Shown in pieces: positions 25,595-36,000 of a DNA stretch of 64,000 bases; position 1 is the stretch's first letter; each line of letters starts with the position of its first letter. Origin of the DNA: SXOA01 sp046153945 (GTDB lineage: Bacteria; Planctomycetota; Planctomycetia; Pirellulales; Pirellulaceae). The stretch covers positions 3,333 through 67,332 of the forward strand of contig JBJXFF010000146.1 in the NCBI GenBank assembly GCA_046153945.1, in the 5' to 3' direction. A program made the translations under genes and the position numbers. The notes beneath the pieces are model-generated. The model did not search any database. It saw only the letters and a list, made by a program, of their open reading frames with translations, and was not told where the DNA came from.

Positions 25595-26691
25595 TATTTC
25601 ACTCCTGCCAGGTCAGCGATGACACGTTCCAATCCGGCGACGACGCGGGCCATCCGCTCAAAGTCGATTTTGTCCGGGGTGTCGGTCTTTAGATGATAAT
25701 GAGGATAGCGGAAAGGAGCGGTGTCCGTGACCATCAGGCCGGAATATCCCATTTTCCAGAAGGACCATTGGTCCGACCAGCCGACGCCAGGAATGTTGTC
25801 CGGCATGGCACAGCCGTAGGCGGGGAATTTGGTCGTTTCGCGGAATTTGCCGACAACCTGCTGGACGAGGGGGCCGGATTTGACGTCGCCGACGAAGGCG
25901 ATGAAGTTCCCCGTGTCGGGATAGAGGAGACGGAGCGGCGGCAGATTGTCGAAATTCTGGCTCCCTTTTTCGTCGCTGTAATAGCCGATGGTCTCCAAGC
26001 TGAGCATGGTGACGATATTCTCTTTCCGCTCCTTGCAGCGATTGGCGTAAACCAGGGAGCCCATGTCTTTGGTCTGAAAGTACGGCGGCTCTTCGTTGAC
26101 AAAGAGGACAAAACGAAGGCTCCGAGCCGGCTGTTTTTTGGCGAAGGCCCGGGCCATAGCCAGCGTTGCGGCCGTCCCGCTGCCGTTGTCATTCGCTCCC
26201 GGGCAGCCCAGCACGGAATCGTAATGCCCGCCGATGACAACGATTTCGTCCTTCTTGGCTCCACCGAGGATTTCGACAATCAGATTGGCGACCTCCGTTC
26301 CCCGCACCGCAAACGACTGACGTTCCACTTTGTAGCCGGCATCTTCCAGGGATTTTGCGAGGAACCGTTCGGCTGCGAGGAGATCGTCGTAATGAAATCT
26401 GCTGGCATTCCGCTCGCCGATTTCCACGGCGAGCTTGATGACATCCGCTTCGAGCGACTTGGCCAGCACCCGTTCCCCCTCCGTCAACTTTGGCAGCGGA
26501 CCTTTATGGACCTCTCCCGGCATGCTGAAGAGGGGAAGAGGTTCCTCGGTATTCGCGGCTTTGTTCTTAGAATGCACTGGGGACTCGTCCGCTAAGAGCA
26601 TGGAGTTGCAGCAAACCGCAGTGAGCAGGGAAAGCAAGAATAGGAGCTCATGACATACGCAAGGATGATTCGCGGGTCGCAGCGTGATCAT
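25594..26691 (-). CDS. M28-family zinc peptidase, exported
   Basis: This 365-residue aminopeptidase-like protein has an N-terminal hydrophobic signal (LLFLLSLLTAVCCNS). The M28 metal ligands are visible: His156 and Asp158 region in VVIGGHYDSV, Asp168 in GANDNGSG, the catalytic Glu pair in FVNEEPP, and a C-terminal His in YPHYHLKTDTPD. These proteins bind two zinc ions and cleave peptides or cyclise glutamine. ATG 26691 was chosen because the signal peptide starts there; this overlaps the end of the upstream glycohydrolase gene by 44 bases. Longer forms lack signal-like residues. Confidence 0.85.
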   Translation of the reverse strand: MITLRPANHPCVCHELLFLLSLLTAVCCNSMLLADESPVHSKNKAANTEEPLPLFSMPGEVHKGPLPKLTEGERVLAKSLEADVIKLAVEIGERNASRFHYDDLLAAERFLAKSLEDAGYKVERQSFAVRGTEVANLIVEILGGAKKDEIVVIGGHYDSVLGCPGANDNGSGTAATLAMARAFAKKQPARSLRFVLFVNEEPPYFQTKDMGSLVYANRCKERKENIVTMLSLETIGYYSDEKGSQNFDNLPPLRLLYPDTGNFIAFVGDVKSGPLVQQVVGKFRETTKFPAYGCAMPDNIPGVGWSDQWSFWKMGYSGLMVTDTAPFRYPHYHLKTDTPDKIDFERMARVVAGLERVIADLAGVK

Positions 26692-27610
26692 GGAGACGAT
26701 TTGCCAGTTGAGTAATCTCTTCCCGTAGGGCCAGGCGTGTAAGCCACTTTTCGGGAATGCCCCGTTCGCCCCACAGCGCCCCGGCCAATTGTCCATAGAC
26801 CGCGGCAGTCGTGTCGGCGTCGTCCCCCAAGTTTACCGCAAGCAAGCACCCTTCTTCAAACGTTTTTGCCCGGTAGAACGCCCAGAGGGCGGCCTCCAGG
26901 GAGCGGACCACATAGCCGCTCCCTTTAATCACGGGCGGTTCCCGGGTGCGAAAGGAGCCGCCGGCGACCTCAGCGATTTCGGAAGAAAGAGGCTCGTCGT
27001 GCCAGTTGACTCCGGTAGGAGCATGGTCGGGGGACAGCAATTCTTCTTTAGGGACGCCGCGAATTGCCCCCACAATCAAACCCGCCAAATAGCGGCAGGC
27101 CTGAATCGCATTGGGCGCGGCATGGGTGGTGCGGGAACTGTCCGCCGCGGCGGTTATGGCCCGCGACGGCTCCGCGGCAAAGTATAACGGGACCGGTGCC
27201 AGCCGCATGATCGAGCCGTTTCCGGCCTTTCGCGGGTCAATACTGCCGCAGAAAGGACTACCTGTTCGCCGAAACAAGGTCAGGGCTTCACGCGTGGCAT
27301 TGCCGATGTCAAAACACTCGCCGGTACAACTCCAATGCCCATCGCGCCACCAGCGGCAGTACCGTTGCAATTGATCGACAGGGTCCATTCCTTGTTTTTC
27401 GAGCAGACTCTCCGCGAGGCAAAGTGCCATCGACGTATCGTCCGTCCATTGACCGGCGGCGAGCCCAAACGGCCCGCCGCCAATCATATCGGTTACGGGG
27501 GCAAATGACCCTGGCGTACAAAACTCGACCGAGGTTCCCACGGCATCGCCGCAGGCCAGGCCGAGCAACGAGCCCCGAAATCGATCAATGAGAAGACTCG
27601 ACGTCGCCAT
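26648..27610 (-). CDS. ADP-ribosylglycohydrolase family protein
   Basis: This 320-residue all-helical hydrolase removes ADP-ribose from proteins or small molecules (DraG/ARH family). The binuclear Mg site motifs are present: GDAVG at residues 21-25, GQWTDDTSMAL (about 50-60) and NLGDDADTTAAVYGQLAGA (about 262-280). Length is normal. It is the first gene of a tight minus-strand group with the M28 peptidase and the pseudouridine synthase. No obvious ADP-ribosyltransferase is nearby, so its substrate is unknown. Confidence 0.9.
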   Translation of the reverse strand: MATSSLLIDRFRGSLLGLACGDAVGTSVEFCTPGSFAPVTDMIGGGPFGLAAGQWTDDTSMALCLAESLLEKQGMDPVDQLQRYCRWWRDGHWSCTGECFDIGNATREALTLFRRTGSPFCGSIDPRKAGNGSIMRLAPVPLYFAAEPSRAITAAADSSRTTHAAPNAIQACRYLAGLIVGAIRGVPKEELLSPDHAPTGVNWHDEPLSSEIAEVAGGSFRTREPPVIKGSGYVVRSLEAALWAFYRAKTFEEGCLLAVNLGDDADTTAAVYGQLAGALWGERGIPEKWLTRLALREEITQLANRLHDHAATRESSLRMS

Positions 27611-27652
27611 CGATTTCTTTCATTCGCCAAACGAGTCACGGACTTCCTCGAC

Positions 27653-28378
27653 TTACTTCTCACCCATCAGTTTATTCACCGACTCTTCAGTCGACTCCGC
27701 CCACGTGCGATAGCTCTTCTCGTTGAGGTGGAGTAGGTCCGGCATCACTTCCTTGCTGAGGCTGCCGCTGGCGTCCAGGAACTTGGGACCGATGTCGAGA
27801 TAGAAGACGTTTTTGTCGTCCGCCAGTTTAGAGATAATCTCGTTCGCACCAGTGTTAACCTTGCGATTCTTGTTGTCGTTGTTTTCGCCGCGGGGGAAAA
27901 TGGCGAGAACGAGAACTTTCGTCTCCGGCAGCTTGGTCCGGAGCTTCTCGACAATGGCCTTTACCCCTTCGGCGATTTGCTCGGAGGTGTTGCTCCCGGA
28001 GTTGTTGGTGCCAATCATGAGTACGGCCAGCTTCGGCTTGATCCCTTCCACATTGCCGTTATCGAGCCGCCACAGAACGTGCTGCGTCCGGTCGCCGCCG
28101 ATGCCGAGATTGACCGCGTTCCGCTTCTCGTAGAATTCCTTCCAGACCTTCGCTCCGGAGCCTTCCCACCCCTGGGTAATCGAATCGCCAATGAGGAGCA
28201 GATCGACGTTTCCCTTTTTCACTCGTTCGTTGAAGCTCTCGTGCCGTTTCATCCAGCCCCCATCGCGGGGAACGGGAACGACGGCATCATTGGCCTTCTT
28301 CGTATCTTCGGCCAAAGCGGGGGCGACAAACACCAAAGCCAGAATTGCGATCAGCCAGTTTCGATTGAGCAGGGACAT
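27653..28378 (-). CDS. Exported SGNH/GDSL hydrolase (PAF-acetylhydrolase-like)
   Basis: This 241-residue secreted esterase-type protein has a signal peptide (LLNRNWLIAILALVFVAPALA). SGNH blocks are clear: GDSITQGW (nucleophile Ser66), NLGIGGDRTQHVLWRL (block II Gly), MIGTNNSG (block III Asn) and PDLLHLNEKSY (Asp-x-x-His pair, block V). The pattern matches platelet-activating-factor acetylhydrolase-like beta/gamma subunits, commonly secreted by planctomycetes. GGAGG sits five bases before ATG 28378. Substrate could be acetylated polysaccharide or lipid. Confidence 0.9.
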   Translation of the reverse strand: MSLLNRNWLIAILALVFVAPALAEDTKKANDAVVPVPRDGGWMKRHESFNERVKKGNVDLLLIGDSITQGWEGSGAKVWKEFYEKRNAVNLGIGGDRTQHVLWRLDNGNVEGIKPKLAVLMIGTNNSGSNTSEQIAEGVKAIVEKLRTKLPETKVLVLAIFPRGENNDNKNRKVNTGANEIISKLADDKNVFYLDIGPKFLDASGSLSKEVMPDLLHLNEKSYRTWAESTEESVNKLMGEK

Positions 28379-28499
28379 GACGGCCTCCAAGAAAAAAGAG
28401 AGGAAAATCTGCCGTCAGTCTGGCACTGCCACCACGAATGTCAACACCCGGTTTCACCTCCGGCCCCGCAGTCCGTGCCAATCCGTGTTCCATCCGTGG

Positions 28500-29282
28500 C
28501 TACTCCTTCTTCTTCTCTTCCTTCGCGGGGGCCCGCAGCAAATCGGCATGCACATGGGCCACATCCCACATATAGTGGCCAATCTTGTGCTTCTCCGCTT
28601 CCAGGATGTGCTTCTTTGCCAGGGCTTTCTCCCCAGCCGCTTCATGCCAGAGGCCGATGTAGAGGTGGGCGTAGAAGAGCCGCTGATTCAAGGCCTCCTT
28701 TGACGGCTCACCGGCCTCGGCAGCGGCGAGGACGTCGGCTGGTTTCAGCTTGCCTCGGTAGAGGTCGTAGATTTGCATCATCGGGACGCGGCGGTCGTCG
28801 GTGATGGGGAGCAAGTTCTTGACCGCCTTGTCGACGCCATCCTGCCGGGCGACGCACAAATAACGCCAGGTGGAATTCTCCACATCCTGATCGTGAAAGG
28901 TTTGATAGAGTTCAAACTGCTTGGCCCCCTTCTCGAATTCTCCCGCGTAGTAATACGAAATCCCCCGCTCCCACTGCCGGGATTCCGCCTTGGGTTCCAA
29001 CTCGACATGCTTGTCGAGGTCGCTGACCGATTCCTTGATTTTGCCGGCTCGGAAGTTCTCCCGCCCGCGCAAGTAGAAAGCTAGCGACTGCTTGGGGTTC
29101 TTGGTGATGACTTCCGTGAGCACGCCAATCGCCTGCTCCACATTCCCTCGGGCGGAATCTTGCGCAGCCTTTTGCAACAGATCTTCCTCGGTGTCATCCG
29201 CGGATGCCATCGTGCAAAGTAGAGCCACCGAAAGAAGTACCAGCAAGCAATGGATGCACGACGGATGTGAAACGAGTTTCAT
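28500..29282 (-). CDS. Exported TPR-type protein, function unknown
   Basis: This 260-residue protein starts at ATG 29282 with a signal peptide (CIHCLLVLLSVALLCTMASA). Helical tetratricopeptide-like units follow, for example GNVEQAIGVLTEVITKNPKQ, YLRGRENFRAGKIKESVSDLDK and WERGISYYYAGEFEKGAKQF. The C-terminal part repeats AEKHILEAEKHKIGHYMWDVAHVH. It ends in a Lys/Glu tail. TPRs mediate protein contacts, here in the periplasm. A longer frame upstream exists but lacks a signal sequence. No partner is evident. Confidence 0.8.
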   Translation of the reverse strand: MKLVSHPSCIHCLLVLLSVALLCTMASADDTEEDLLQKAAQDSARGNVEQAIGVLTEVITKNPKQSLAFYLRGRENFRAGKIKESVSDLDKHVELEPKAESRQWERGISYYYAGEFEKGAKQFELYQTFHDQDVENSTWRYLCVARQDGVDKAVKNLLPITDDRRVPMMQIYDLYRGKLKPADVLAAAEAGEPSKEALNQRLFYAHLYIGLWHEAAGEKALAKKHILEAEKHKIGHYMWDVAHVHADLLRAPAKEEKKKE

Positions 29283-29781
29283 GGGATTTATCAAAGTTCG
29301 GGGACTGCGAATAGGAGTGCCCGTGGATGGAGCTAGCTGACCGCCGATTGGCATCTTAACGCAAACATCTTGTACCGCCAGCGTCCACATTGAGCGAAAA
29401 CAGCGCATTCATTTTGCCACAGCGGCAGCGCCAAAGACTCGCAGCTCGTCGTAAAGGTGCCAGCGTCCAAGTGTTACACACCTTGCTAGCCACGAGGAGA
29501 AGAGTCTCAATCCAAGATTCCTTCCCCAAATGAGAGCCTTCTTTGAGCGAACAACCCTTTGCAAGACAGAAATCCGGAGTGAATTTCCGGGAAAATCCGC
29601 GGCGGCGCCAATTTTTCCTCATGAGTTCACCTTGGGAACACAACTTGCAGCACACAATCATCCACGCGAGTCTGCCGAATCGGCAAACTGAAATTCGCCG
29701 GGGGGCGATAGAAAGATTCTCGTGCGTCGGAAATGAAATCCAGCTCGCTAGCAGCGGGCGCACCCCAAGGAGGAATAAGTC
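29283..29781. other. Divergent intergenic region before csrA
   Basis: About 500 bases separate the minus-strand TPR gene from csrA. A minus-strand open frame covers 29356-29763 but its translation is Cys/Trp/Arg-rich and random-looking, with no start site support. The region should hold the csrA promoter. A strong AAGGAGGA at 29768-29775 is the csrA ribosome-binding site. No other structure was found. Confidence 0.5.
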
Positions 29782-30045
29782 ATGTTAGTTCTCAGTCGCA
29801 AAGTTGGAGAGCGTCTCGTCATCGGCGGCAATATCACGGTTGTAATCAACCGGGTTGCCGGAAACCGCGTCACCATTGGCATCGAGGCTCCCGACACCGT
29901 CCGCATCGTCCGCGGCGAATTGGATGGGTCGAAAAACGAATTCGTTCCCCTCCCCGCCAGCAAAGAACCGCACGCCGAAGTCAGCAGCCGGAAATTCGAT
30001 TCCAGCGATGAAGTCGCGAGCGTGGCCCTGCGGCTGGCGAAGTAG
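29782..30045 (+). CDS. csrA: Carbon storage regulator CsrA
   Basis: This 87-residue RNA-binding translational regulator dimerises and binds GGA motifs in mRNA leaders. It opens with the canonical MLVLSRKVGERLVIGG and has ITVVINRVAGNRVTIGIEAP, matching the family's core with the RNA-contacting residues Leu4, Arg6 and the VRIVRGEL segment. The core ends near residue 50; the remaining 37 residues are a longer tail (E. coli CsrA has 61 residues in all). A perfect AAGGAGGA precedes the start at six bases, suggesting high expression and possible self-binding. Confidence 0.97.
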   Translation: MLVLSRKVGERLVIGGNITVVINRVAGNRVTIGIEAPDTVRIVRGELDGSKNEFVPLPASKEPHAEVSSRKFDSSDEVASVALRLAK

Positions 30046-30162
30046 ACTGTTTCGAGGCAATAGGACAGAGAAGAAATGGTGGGCGCGCCAGCTTGAGCGC
30101 CCCGCTCGTGAGAGACATCATCTCGCATCAAGTCTCCGGGACGCCGCGGCAGGTTTTCTTCC

Positions 30163-30192
30163 GCTGTGCCCCTGTGCCTTTGTGTGAGATTT
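30163..30192 (+). repeat. Half copy of a dispersed GTGCCT-type palindrome
   Basis: The sequence CTGTGCCCCTGTGCCTTTG and the following TGTGAGA resembles the right arm of the palindrome at 46211-46308 (CTCTGTGCCTTCGTGCCTC, TGTGAGA). No matching left arm was found here. It lies 66 bases before larC and is followed by a T-run of eight. Confidence 0.5.
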
Positions 30193-30258
30193 TTTTTGCG
30201 CCAGGTGCTATCTTGAAGCACATCTACTCCGTGTTTCTTGCCTTAGCGCCGACGATCC

Positions 30259-31431
30259 ATGAAAATCGCCTACTTCGACTGTCCCAGCGGTATCAGCGGG
30301 GATATGACTCTGGGAGCCCTGGCCGACTGCGGTGTGGATCTGGCCGCGATGCAGGCGGGAATCGATTCGCTCGGCTATCCCGGCGTGAAACTGGTTGCCG
30401 AAGAGGTGCATCGCAAGGGGTTTCGCGGCCGAAAAGTCCATGTCCAGCATGAGCCGGAGAAGGCCCATCGGCATCTGCATCATATCGTCGAGAAGATTGA
30501 TGCCAGCACGGTCCTCACCACCGCTCAAAAGGAACTGGCCAAGCGGATCTTCACACGGCTGGGGGAGGCTGAAGCCAAAGTGCATGGGACGACAATCCGC
30601 AAGGTCCATTTTCACGAAGTGGGAGCCGTCGATTCCATCGCCGACATCGTGGGGAGCGCCGTCGGCCTAACGCTGCTGGGAGTGGACCGAATTGTCTGCT
30701 CGCCGATTCCGACCGGCATGGGCTTTCTGGAAATCGAACATGGCCGGGTGAGCATCCCCGCACCGGCCACCGCGGAACTGCTCAGGGGGATTCCCCTCGC
30801 GCCGTCCGTTTGCTCCTGCGAGCTCACCACTCCCACCGGAGCCGCGATCGTGGCGACAGTCGCCGACGAATTCGGCCCGCTGCCGGCGATGAAGATGCAG
30901 ACCATCGGCCTGGGGGCCGGCGACCGGGATATGAAGGAGCAGGCGAATTTGCTGCGGCTGATTATTGGCGACGCGGAGCAGAATATCGTCAGCGATCAGG
31001 TTTGGGTGCTGGAAACCAACCTCGACGACATCAGTGGCGAAATCGTTGGGCACTGCACGGCCAAACTCTTCGATGCTGGGGCTCTCGATGTTTACACCAC
31101 GTCGATCCAGATGAAGAAGAACCGCCCTGGTGTCTTGCTCAGCGTCCTCTGTGGTCCAGATCTCGTATCCAAGATGGAAAAAATCATCTTCAAGGAAACC
31201 GGCACCCTCGGCATCCGCCGCTGGCCCGCCAGCCGCCATAAGCTGGAGCGCCGACCGCATCGCGTGCAAACCACTTGGGGGACCATCGAAGGAAAGCTGG
31301 CCGTCCTCTCCGACGGCAGCCTCAGCTTCTCCCCTGAATTTGAATTCTGCCGCAAGATTGCTGCCGAGCAAAACCTGCCACTGAAGGATGTTTATGAAGG
31401 AGCCATGCGCGCGTTCATTCCATCACCATAG
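30259..31431 (+). CDS. larC: LarC nickel-insertion protein (nickel-pincer cofactor)
   Basis: This 390-residue LarC makes the nickel-pincer nucleotide cofactor of lactate racemase by a CTP-dependent nickel insertion. The family start MKIAYFDCPSGISGDMTLGA is exact. A His-rich metal-binding segment (HVQHEPEKAHRHLHHI, residues 61-76) and the later ETNLDDISGEIVGH and YTTSIQMKKNRPGVLLSVL motifs follow. In lactobacilli larC is split by a programmed frameshift; here it is one uninterrupted frame. No larA, larB or larE is in the window, so the cofactor's user enzyme lies elsewhere. Confidence 0.93.
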   Translation: MKIAYFDCPSGISGDMTLGALADCGVDLAAMQAGIDSLGYPGVKLVAEEVHRKGFRGRKVHVQHEPEKAHRHLHHIVEKIDASTVLTTAQKELAKRIFTRLGEAEAKVHGTTIRKVHFHEVGAVDSIADIVGSAVGLTLLGVDRIVCSPIPTGMGFLEIEHGRVSIPAPATAELLRGIPLAPSVCSCELTTPTGAAIVATVADEFGPLPAMKMQTIGLGAGDRDMKEQANLLRLIIGDAEQNIVSDQVWVLETNLDDISGEIVGHCTAKLFDAGALDVYTTSIQMKKNRPGVLLSVLCGPDLVSKMEKIIFKETGTLGIRRWPASRHKLERRPHRVQTTWGTIEGKLAVLSDGSLSFSPEFEFCRKIAAEQNLPLKDVYEGAMRAFIPSP

Positions 31432-31469
31432 CCCAACCCTCGCTAGAACTCGGATCGGGTCCCCTCGAT

Positions 31470-32579
31470 TCAAGCGGCGGCGGCAACTTCGCGGTGGGCT
31501 CGGGTCGTTCGCAGCAAAAGGCAGCCTTGGGACACTTCCCTCTCGCCCGGATTTCCCACGGCAGCTGTGGGACAAGCGATGATTCCGTGGAGCTTTCCCC
31601 AGGTCTTTTTGAGCGCATAGGGGATTGAACAGGAGCTGACATTTCCCACCTGGCCGATAATGTCGTTGACCACTTCGCCGCCAATGCCCAGCGACTCCAT
31701 TTTCATCATTGCCAGGCGAACGATGCCCGTCCCGGCCTGGTGAGGAACCACAAACTGGATATCGTTGGGTTGAAGTTCCGTTGCGACTAGCGCTTCTTTC
31801 AGGGCACTGGTCATCGCCCGCGGGGCAGCGTCCGCAATCCCCATTCCATCGAGCGAGAACACCAGTCGCTGTTGGGCATGAGCCTGCCCACCACTTCGCG
31901 AGGGTGTCAGTACGTTATTTCTCAGGTGAAAGTTGAAAAAGACCCCGTCCGCGTCCAGCTTGCGGGCATCCGCAAAGAGCAGTTCCAAATGGGGTGGATG
32001 GAGTGCGCTGTCGGTGCGAGTTACGAGAGTCGCGGTCGCCATGTCTCCAAACAGCGGCGCAGTCTGCCGGCAGCCATAATCCGTAATCCGGCTGATGCGG
32101 CTGCTCGTTACCACGAGAATGAAGTCGTCCCGCTGCATGTTCAAAGTCGGTGCGAGCGAGGACGCCATCGACATCGCCCGCGCATAACCGCTGCAGAACC
32201 AATTCGTCGCGTGCACCCGGGAATCGGGAATTTTTAACCGGTGGGCGAACTGGCGAGCGGCAAGTGCCAGCCGCTCCTGCCGTACACCCCGGGGACTCAG
32301 ATATTTTTTGGCAATCCGAAGCGGGATGAAGGAAGGGGAGACAAAAATGACTGCGGCACATTTGCGCCAATCGCACTGCGTATCTTGTTGCAGCAAGCCA
32401 GCGGCGCGAACCGCCATGGTCACTTCATCTTCCTGAGAAACCGCGCGAGCCTCAATTCCTGTTTGCGCGATGAACTTGCGGGGGATTCGATCATCAAACC
32501 AGCCGTTGGAGAGGATCCACGGAGGAACGTAAGTCGCAACGGCAGCAATGCCAATGCTCGGGACAGAGGTAATACCCAT
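31470..32579 (-). CDS. 3-oxoacyl-ACP synthase III (FabH)-like thiolase-fold enzyme
   Basis: This 369-residue ketoacyl synthase III-type protein condenses acyl-CoA with malonyl-ACP or a related acceptor. The catalytic triad is visible: Cys129 in NWFCSGYARAM, His in VVPHQAGTGIV and Asn in QVGNVSSCSIPYAL. The N-terminus (IAAVATYVPPWILSNGWFDD) resembles FabH-like proteins that start new pathways rather than the housekeeping FabH. ATG 32579 is preferred; an in-frame start at 32624 is possible. The gene is alone and convergent with larC. Product unknown; BioH-, HMG-CoA- or olefin-type synthases remain options. Confidence 0.85.
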   Translation of the reverse strand: MGITSVPSIGIAAVATYVPPWILSNGWFDDRIPRKFIAQTGIEARAVSQEDEVTMAVRAAGLLQQDTQCDWRKCAAVIFVSPSFIPLRIAKKYLSPRGVRQERLALAARQFAHRLKIPDSRVHATNWFCSGYARAMSMASSLAPTLNMQRDDFILVVTSSRISRITDYGCRQTAPLFGDMATATLVTRTDSALHPPHLELLFADARKLDADGVFFNFHLRNNVLTPSRSGGQAHAQQRLVFSLDGMGIADAAPRAMTSALKEALVATELQPNDIQFVVPHQAGTGIVRLAMMKMESLGIGGEVVNDIIGQVGNVSSCSIPYALKKTWGKLHGIIACPTAAVGNPGEREVSQGCLLLRTTRAHREVAAAA

Positions 32580-32624
32580 GGAAGCCGACTCCGCGAATGT
32601 TTGCGAACCGAACTCCGCAAACAA

Positions 32625-33031
32625 CCACCTTCAGTTCTGGGACCAAGTAACTTCATCGGCCAAGTCTGAGTTCGACGGCTAACACTGGAGTAAGAAAAAA
32701 AGATATGCGCAATAAGCGGACTTTTCTGTCCAGGCAGGTTGCAACGGAACGACCACCTGCCGCTGGCAAAGCATTGATTTCTGTGCCTAAAGGGGGCAGG
32801 CTATGTCAGCCTTGGGCGGAGTCTTCGCACCCCAGGGCAATTTTTCCGAGAAACCCACAAGTCCCGAAGAGAAGACTCTAGGAGGGGTCGAATGTCGCGT
32901 AGGCTGGCCAAAGTGCGGATCCACTTGGCCTGGAACAATAAGCACCGCTTCCGGTTTTTCGGATCGCGGTGACATTTCCGTCGATGTGACCTAAGTACTC
33001 TGAATCCGTCATGAACCCTGCTGATCCTCTT
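32625..33031. other. Intergenic region with one hairpin
   Basis: No convincing gene was found in these 407 bases; two overlapping frames of about 60 codons give composition without recognisable features. A hairpin at 32907-32931 (GGCCAAAGTG with CACTTGGCC, one bulged A) is the only structure. The region separates the start of the FabH-like gene from the stop of the kinase gene. Confidence 0.45.
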
Positions 33032-36000
33032 TCAATTTGTCTTGTCGGCAACTTTCAAAACAGCCGCCACGTCGGCCCAGAGTTGGGCGAAGGCTTTCTG
33101 CTCGTCGGCGGAAAGTTTTGCCAGGAGGGCCGCGTCGCGGATGGCGGCGAAGTCGGCGTCCTTCTGCCAGCGGACGAGACTCGTCTTCACGAAGTTGCTT
33201 GCCATCGGGTCGGGATTCTCCAGCACCTTCGTGAAGAAAGCCAGGTCGCCGCGGAGCCAGTCGAGAGTCCGTTTGCGGAGGCCAGTCCGCTGCTCGCCGT
33301 TGAGCTTGAAGGCGTCCTCCCCTTTGCCGGCGGCGGCCCGTATCGCGGACCGAACGGCTTGATCGCGAAAATTCGGGTGCAATTGCTCGAACATCCCCGG
33401 CTCGCCGTCCAGGGCTTTGCCGTATAGCTGAGCGGCGCTAAAATAGCGTTTCTTATAGAAGCAAACTTGGGCGAGAGCGAAACGGGAGTCGAAGTCCCCC
33501 GGTTCATCGTCCCCGGCGAGATACTCCGGCAGCTTCTTTTCCATCTCCACCATCTGTTCACCGGCTAGCACCCAGGCCGCCGAAGGATATTGCCAGCCCG
33601 GCTCCAGGCTTCCCCATTTGTGTCCGCGCCGGTAGGCCGCCAGGCTCTCGGCAAACTTCGCCCGCTGGAGCAGCATCTGGCCGAGATTGCAATTCGCCTG
33701 AGGATTGCCCGGGTCGAGGTCGAGCGCCTTGCGATAGGATAATTCCGCCTCCTCGTGTTTTTCCAAACTCTGCAGGGCGAGGCCCAGGCTGTAGTGGCAC
33801 GAGGCGAGTTTCGGGTCGAGCTCGCAGGCTTTCTCGTAGCTGGTTCTGGCCGGCTCGAATTCGCCTTTGCTGAGGTAGGCGTTGCCGAGGTTGAAATAGG
33901 CCGAATAATCCCGAGGCTTGAGCGCGATGGCCTTTTGGTAGTTGAGGATGGCCTCGTCCACCCGGCCATGTTCCGAGAGGAGCGAGCCGAAATTGACAAG
34001 CAGCCTGTAGCTGCTGGGATCGACTTCGATCGCTGTGCGGTAATTGGCAATGGCATCGTCCGTTTTGCCCTTCATCGCCAGGCACTGGCTCAGGTTGTCG
34101 CGCGCATGGGAGAACTTCGGATCGAGTTCGATTGCGGCGCGGTAGCAGGCGATGGCCTCATCGACGCGACCGCTCTTCTGCAGCAAGTTCCCCAAGTTGT
34201 CATGGTTCCAGGGATGTTTTGGCTGGAGCTCAATGGACTTGCGGCAATAGGAGATGGCCTCGTCCCATGAGCCTTTTTGAGCCCCCAGCAGGCTGCCCAG
34301 ATTGGAATACGCCGCGGCGTAATTCGGATCGAGCTTGACCGCCTTCCGATAGCAGGACAGGGCTTCCGCTTTCCGACCGTTCTCATCGAGGGCACGGCCC
34401 AGATTGAGGAGACAGCCCGGGCTCTCGGGTCGCAAGGCGGACGCCGTCGTCAGGAACCGCACCGCCTCGTCGAGTTGCTGCGGCGTTGTCTCCCCCAGCG
34501 CTTGACCCAGATGATGGTTCACCCAAAAATCGGACGGGTATTGTTCCTGGGCGCGGCGCAGCAGCTTGACCGCGTTGGCGGGTTCCAAATCGTTGTCAGC
34601 GCCAAGGGCGTTTAGTGTCCCGAGCCGCGTCAGGGCCCGCACGGGGATTGTCTTCACGTCGGCAGACGCCGCGAGCGCCGTCAGCGCCGCCCGGCGTTTG
34701 GCTTTGTCCGGCTCCGCGCGGGCGGCGCGGACCGCGCGGCTCCAGGCGTCGTCCGGCTCCAGGGCGTCGCGCACGGCCCGCAGCCAGTTGCGATGGGGCT
34801 CTGCCACCACAACCACGGCGTTGCTCGTCAGGTCGTCCCAGTCATCCAGGGCCGCGACGATCGCCGCGCGGACGGCTGGTGGACGCTGGCGAAGCCGGTC
34901 CGCCACGACTGCCGGCTCCCCTTCCCCCGCTGGCACACCGTACGCCTGGAATGCCTCGCGGAACAGCGGCACCGCCCGCTCGCTGGCATACTGGCTCTTG
35001 AGCGAATGAATCTCCGTCTGCTTCAAACGGATGTCTTCGAGTGTGGCGATCAGCTTGTGGTCTTTCTCCTCCTCATCAAGTTCGACCCCTAGACTCGTCA
35101 CCCGGTCCCGAAGCGCCGCGTCAACCGGGACATTTCCGACGAGCGTCAAAGCTCGCTGTGCCTGCTCCCGGGCCTGGGCGAACAGGGCAGCGCCGCCCGT
35201 GGTGGCCGACAGCGCTTTTTCGCGGAGGATCGTGGCCTGGTTGAAAGCTTCTTCCGCGCCCTGTGTCGCTCGGGCGATGCGCGCGTCGCGCTCCGTCTTG
35301 ATGTACAGCCATCCGCCGCCACCAAGGGCCATCGCCAGCAGCACCGCTGCCGCCAGTACCACCGTCAGCCGTCGCCGTTTAACTTCTTCGATCGCCTTGG
35401 CCTTCGCTGCCACTTCCGCGAATTCCGCCTGCCGCAGCCGTTCCTGCACGCCGTTCAAGTACGCTGTGAGCGAGTCCGCCACCACCTGGGCGTCCTTCGG
35501 CCGGTCGATCGCCTCGGGCGCGAGACAGGCTTTTGCCAGCGTGATCAGTTCCGCATCGGCGCCGCAGGCATTGAGTCGCGCCATGGCATCCGCCAGATCG
35601 CCGTTGGCTGCCTGGCGACGAGTTTCCTCGCCGCTGCGGCCCACATACGGCGGCTTGCCGGTCAGAATCTCGCAGAGGATCGCGCCGAGTCCGAAAACGT
35701 CGGCGCGGCGATCGAGCCGCTCCACGTCGCCGTTCGCCTGCTCAGGGGGCATGTACGCCGGCGTCCCCAGGAGCGAACCGGCCTGCGTATCGGTGCCATT
35801 GCTCGTGCCGGTGCTTCGAGCCGTCCGGATCGTCGTCACGTCGCTGGGCTGCTCTCGCTGTCGGCTGCTCCTTTCCTCGTCGGCGATGCCCCCTTCCGCC
35901 AATACCTTGGCGAGGCCCCAGTCCATCACCTGCACTTCACCGAAAGCGCCGACCATGATGTTGGCCGGCTTCAGGTCCCGGTGGATCACCCCTTTGGCGT

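Noticed and set aside
26692..26796. Longer start for the M28 peptidase
   Set aside because: The extra 35 residues precede the signal peptide and lie inside the glycohydrolase gene; the start at 26691 is better.
29356..29763. 135-codon minus-strand open frame upstream of csrA
   Set aside because: Composition is Cys/Trp/Arg-rich and random-looking, no start signal, and it covers the csrA promoter and ribosome-binding site.
32787..32994. Two overlapping frames of about 62 codons on opposite strands
   Set aside because: Neither has recognisable features or a ribosome-binding site; listed only as gene-free sequence.
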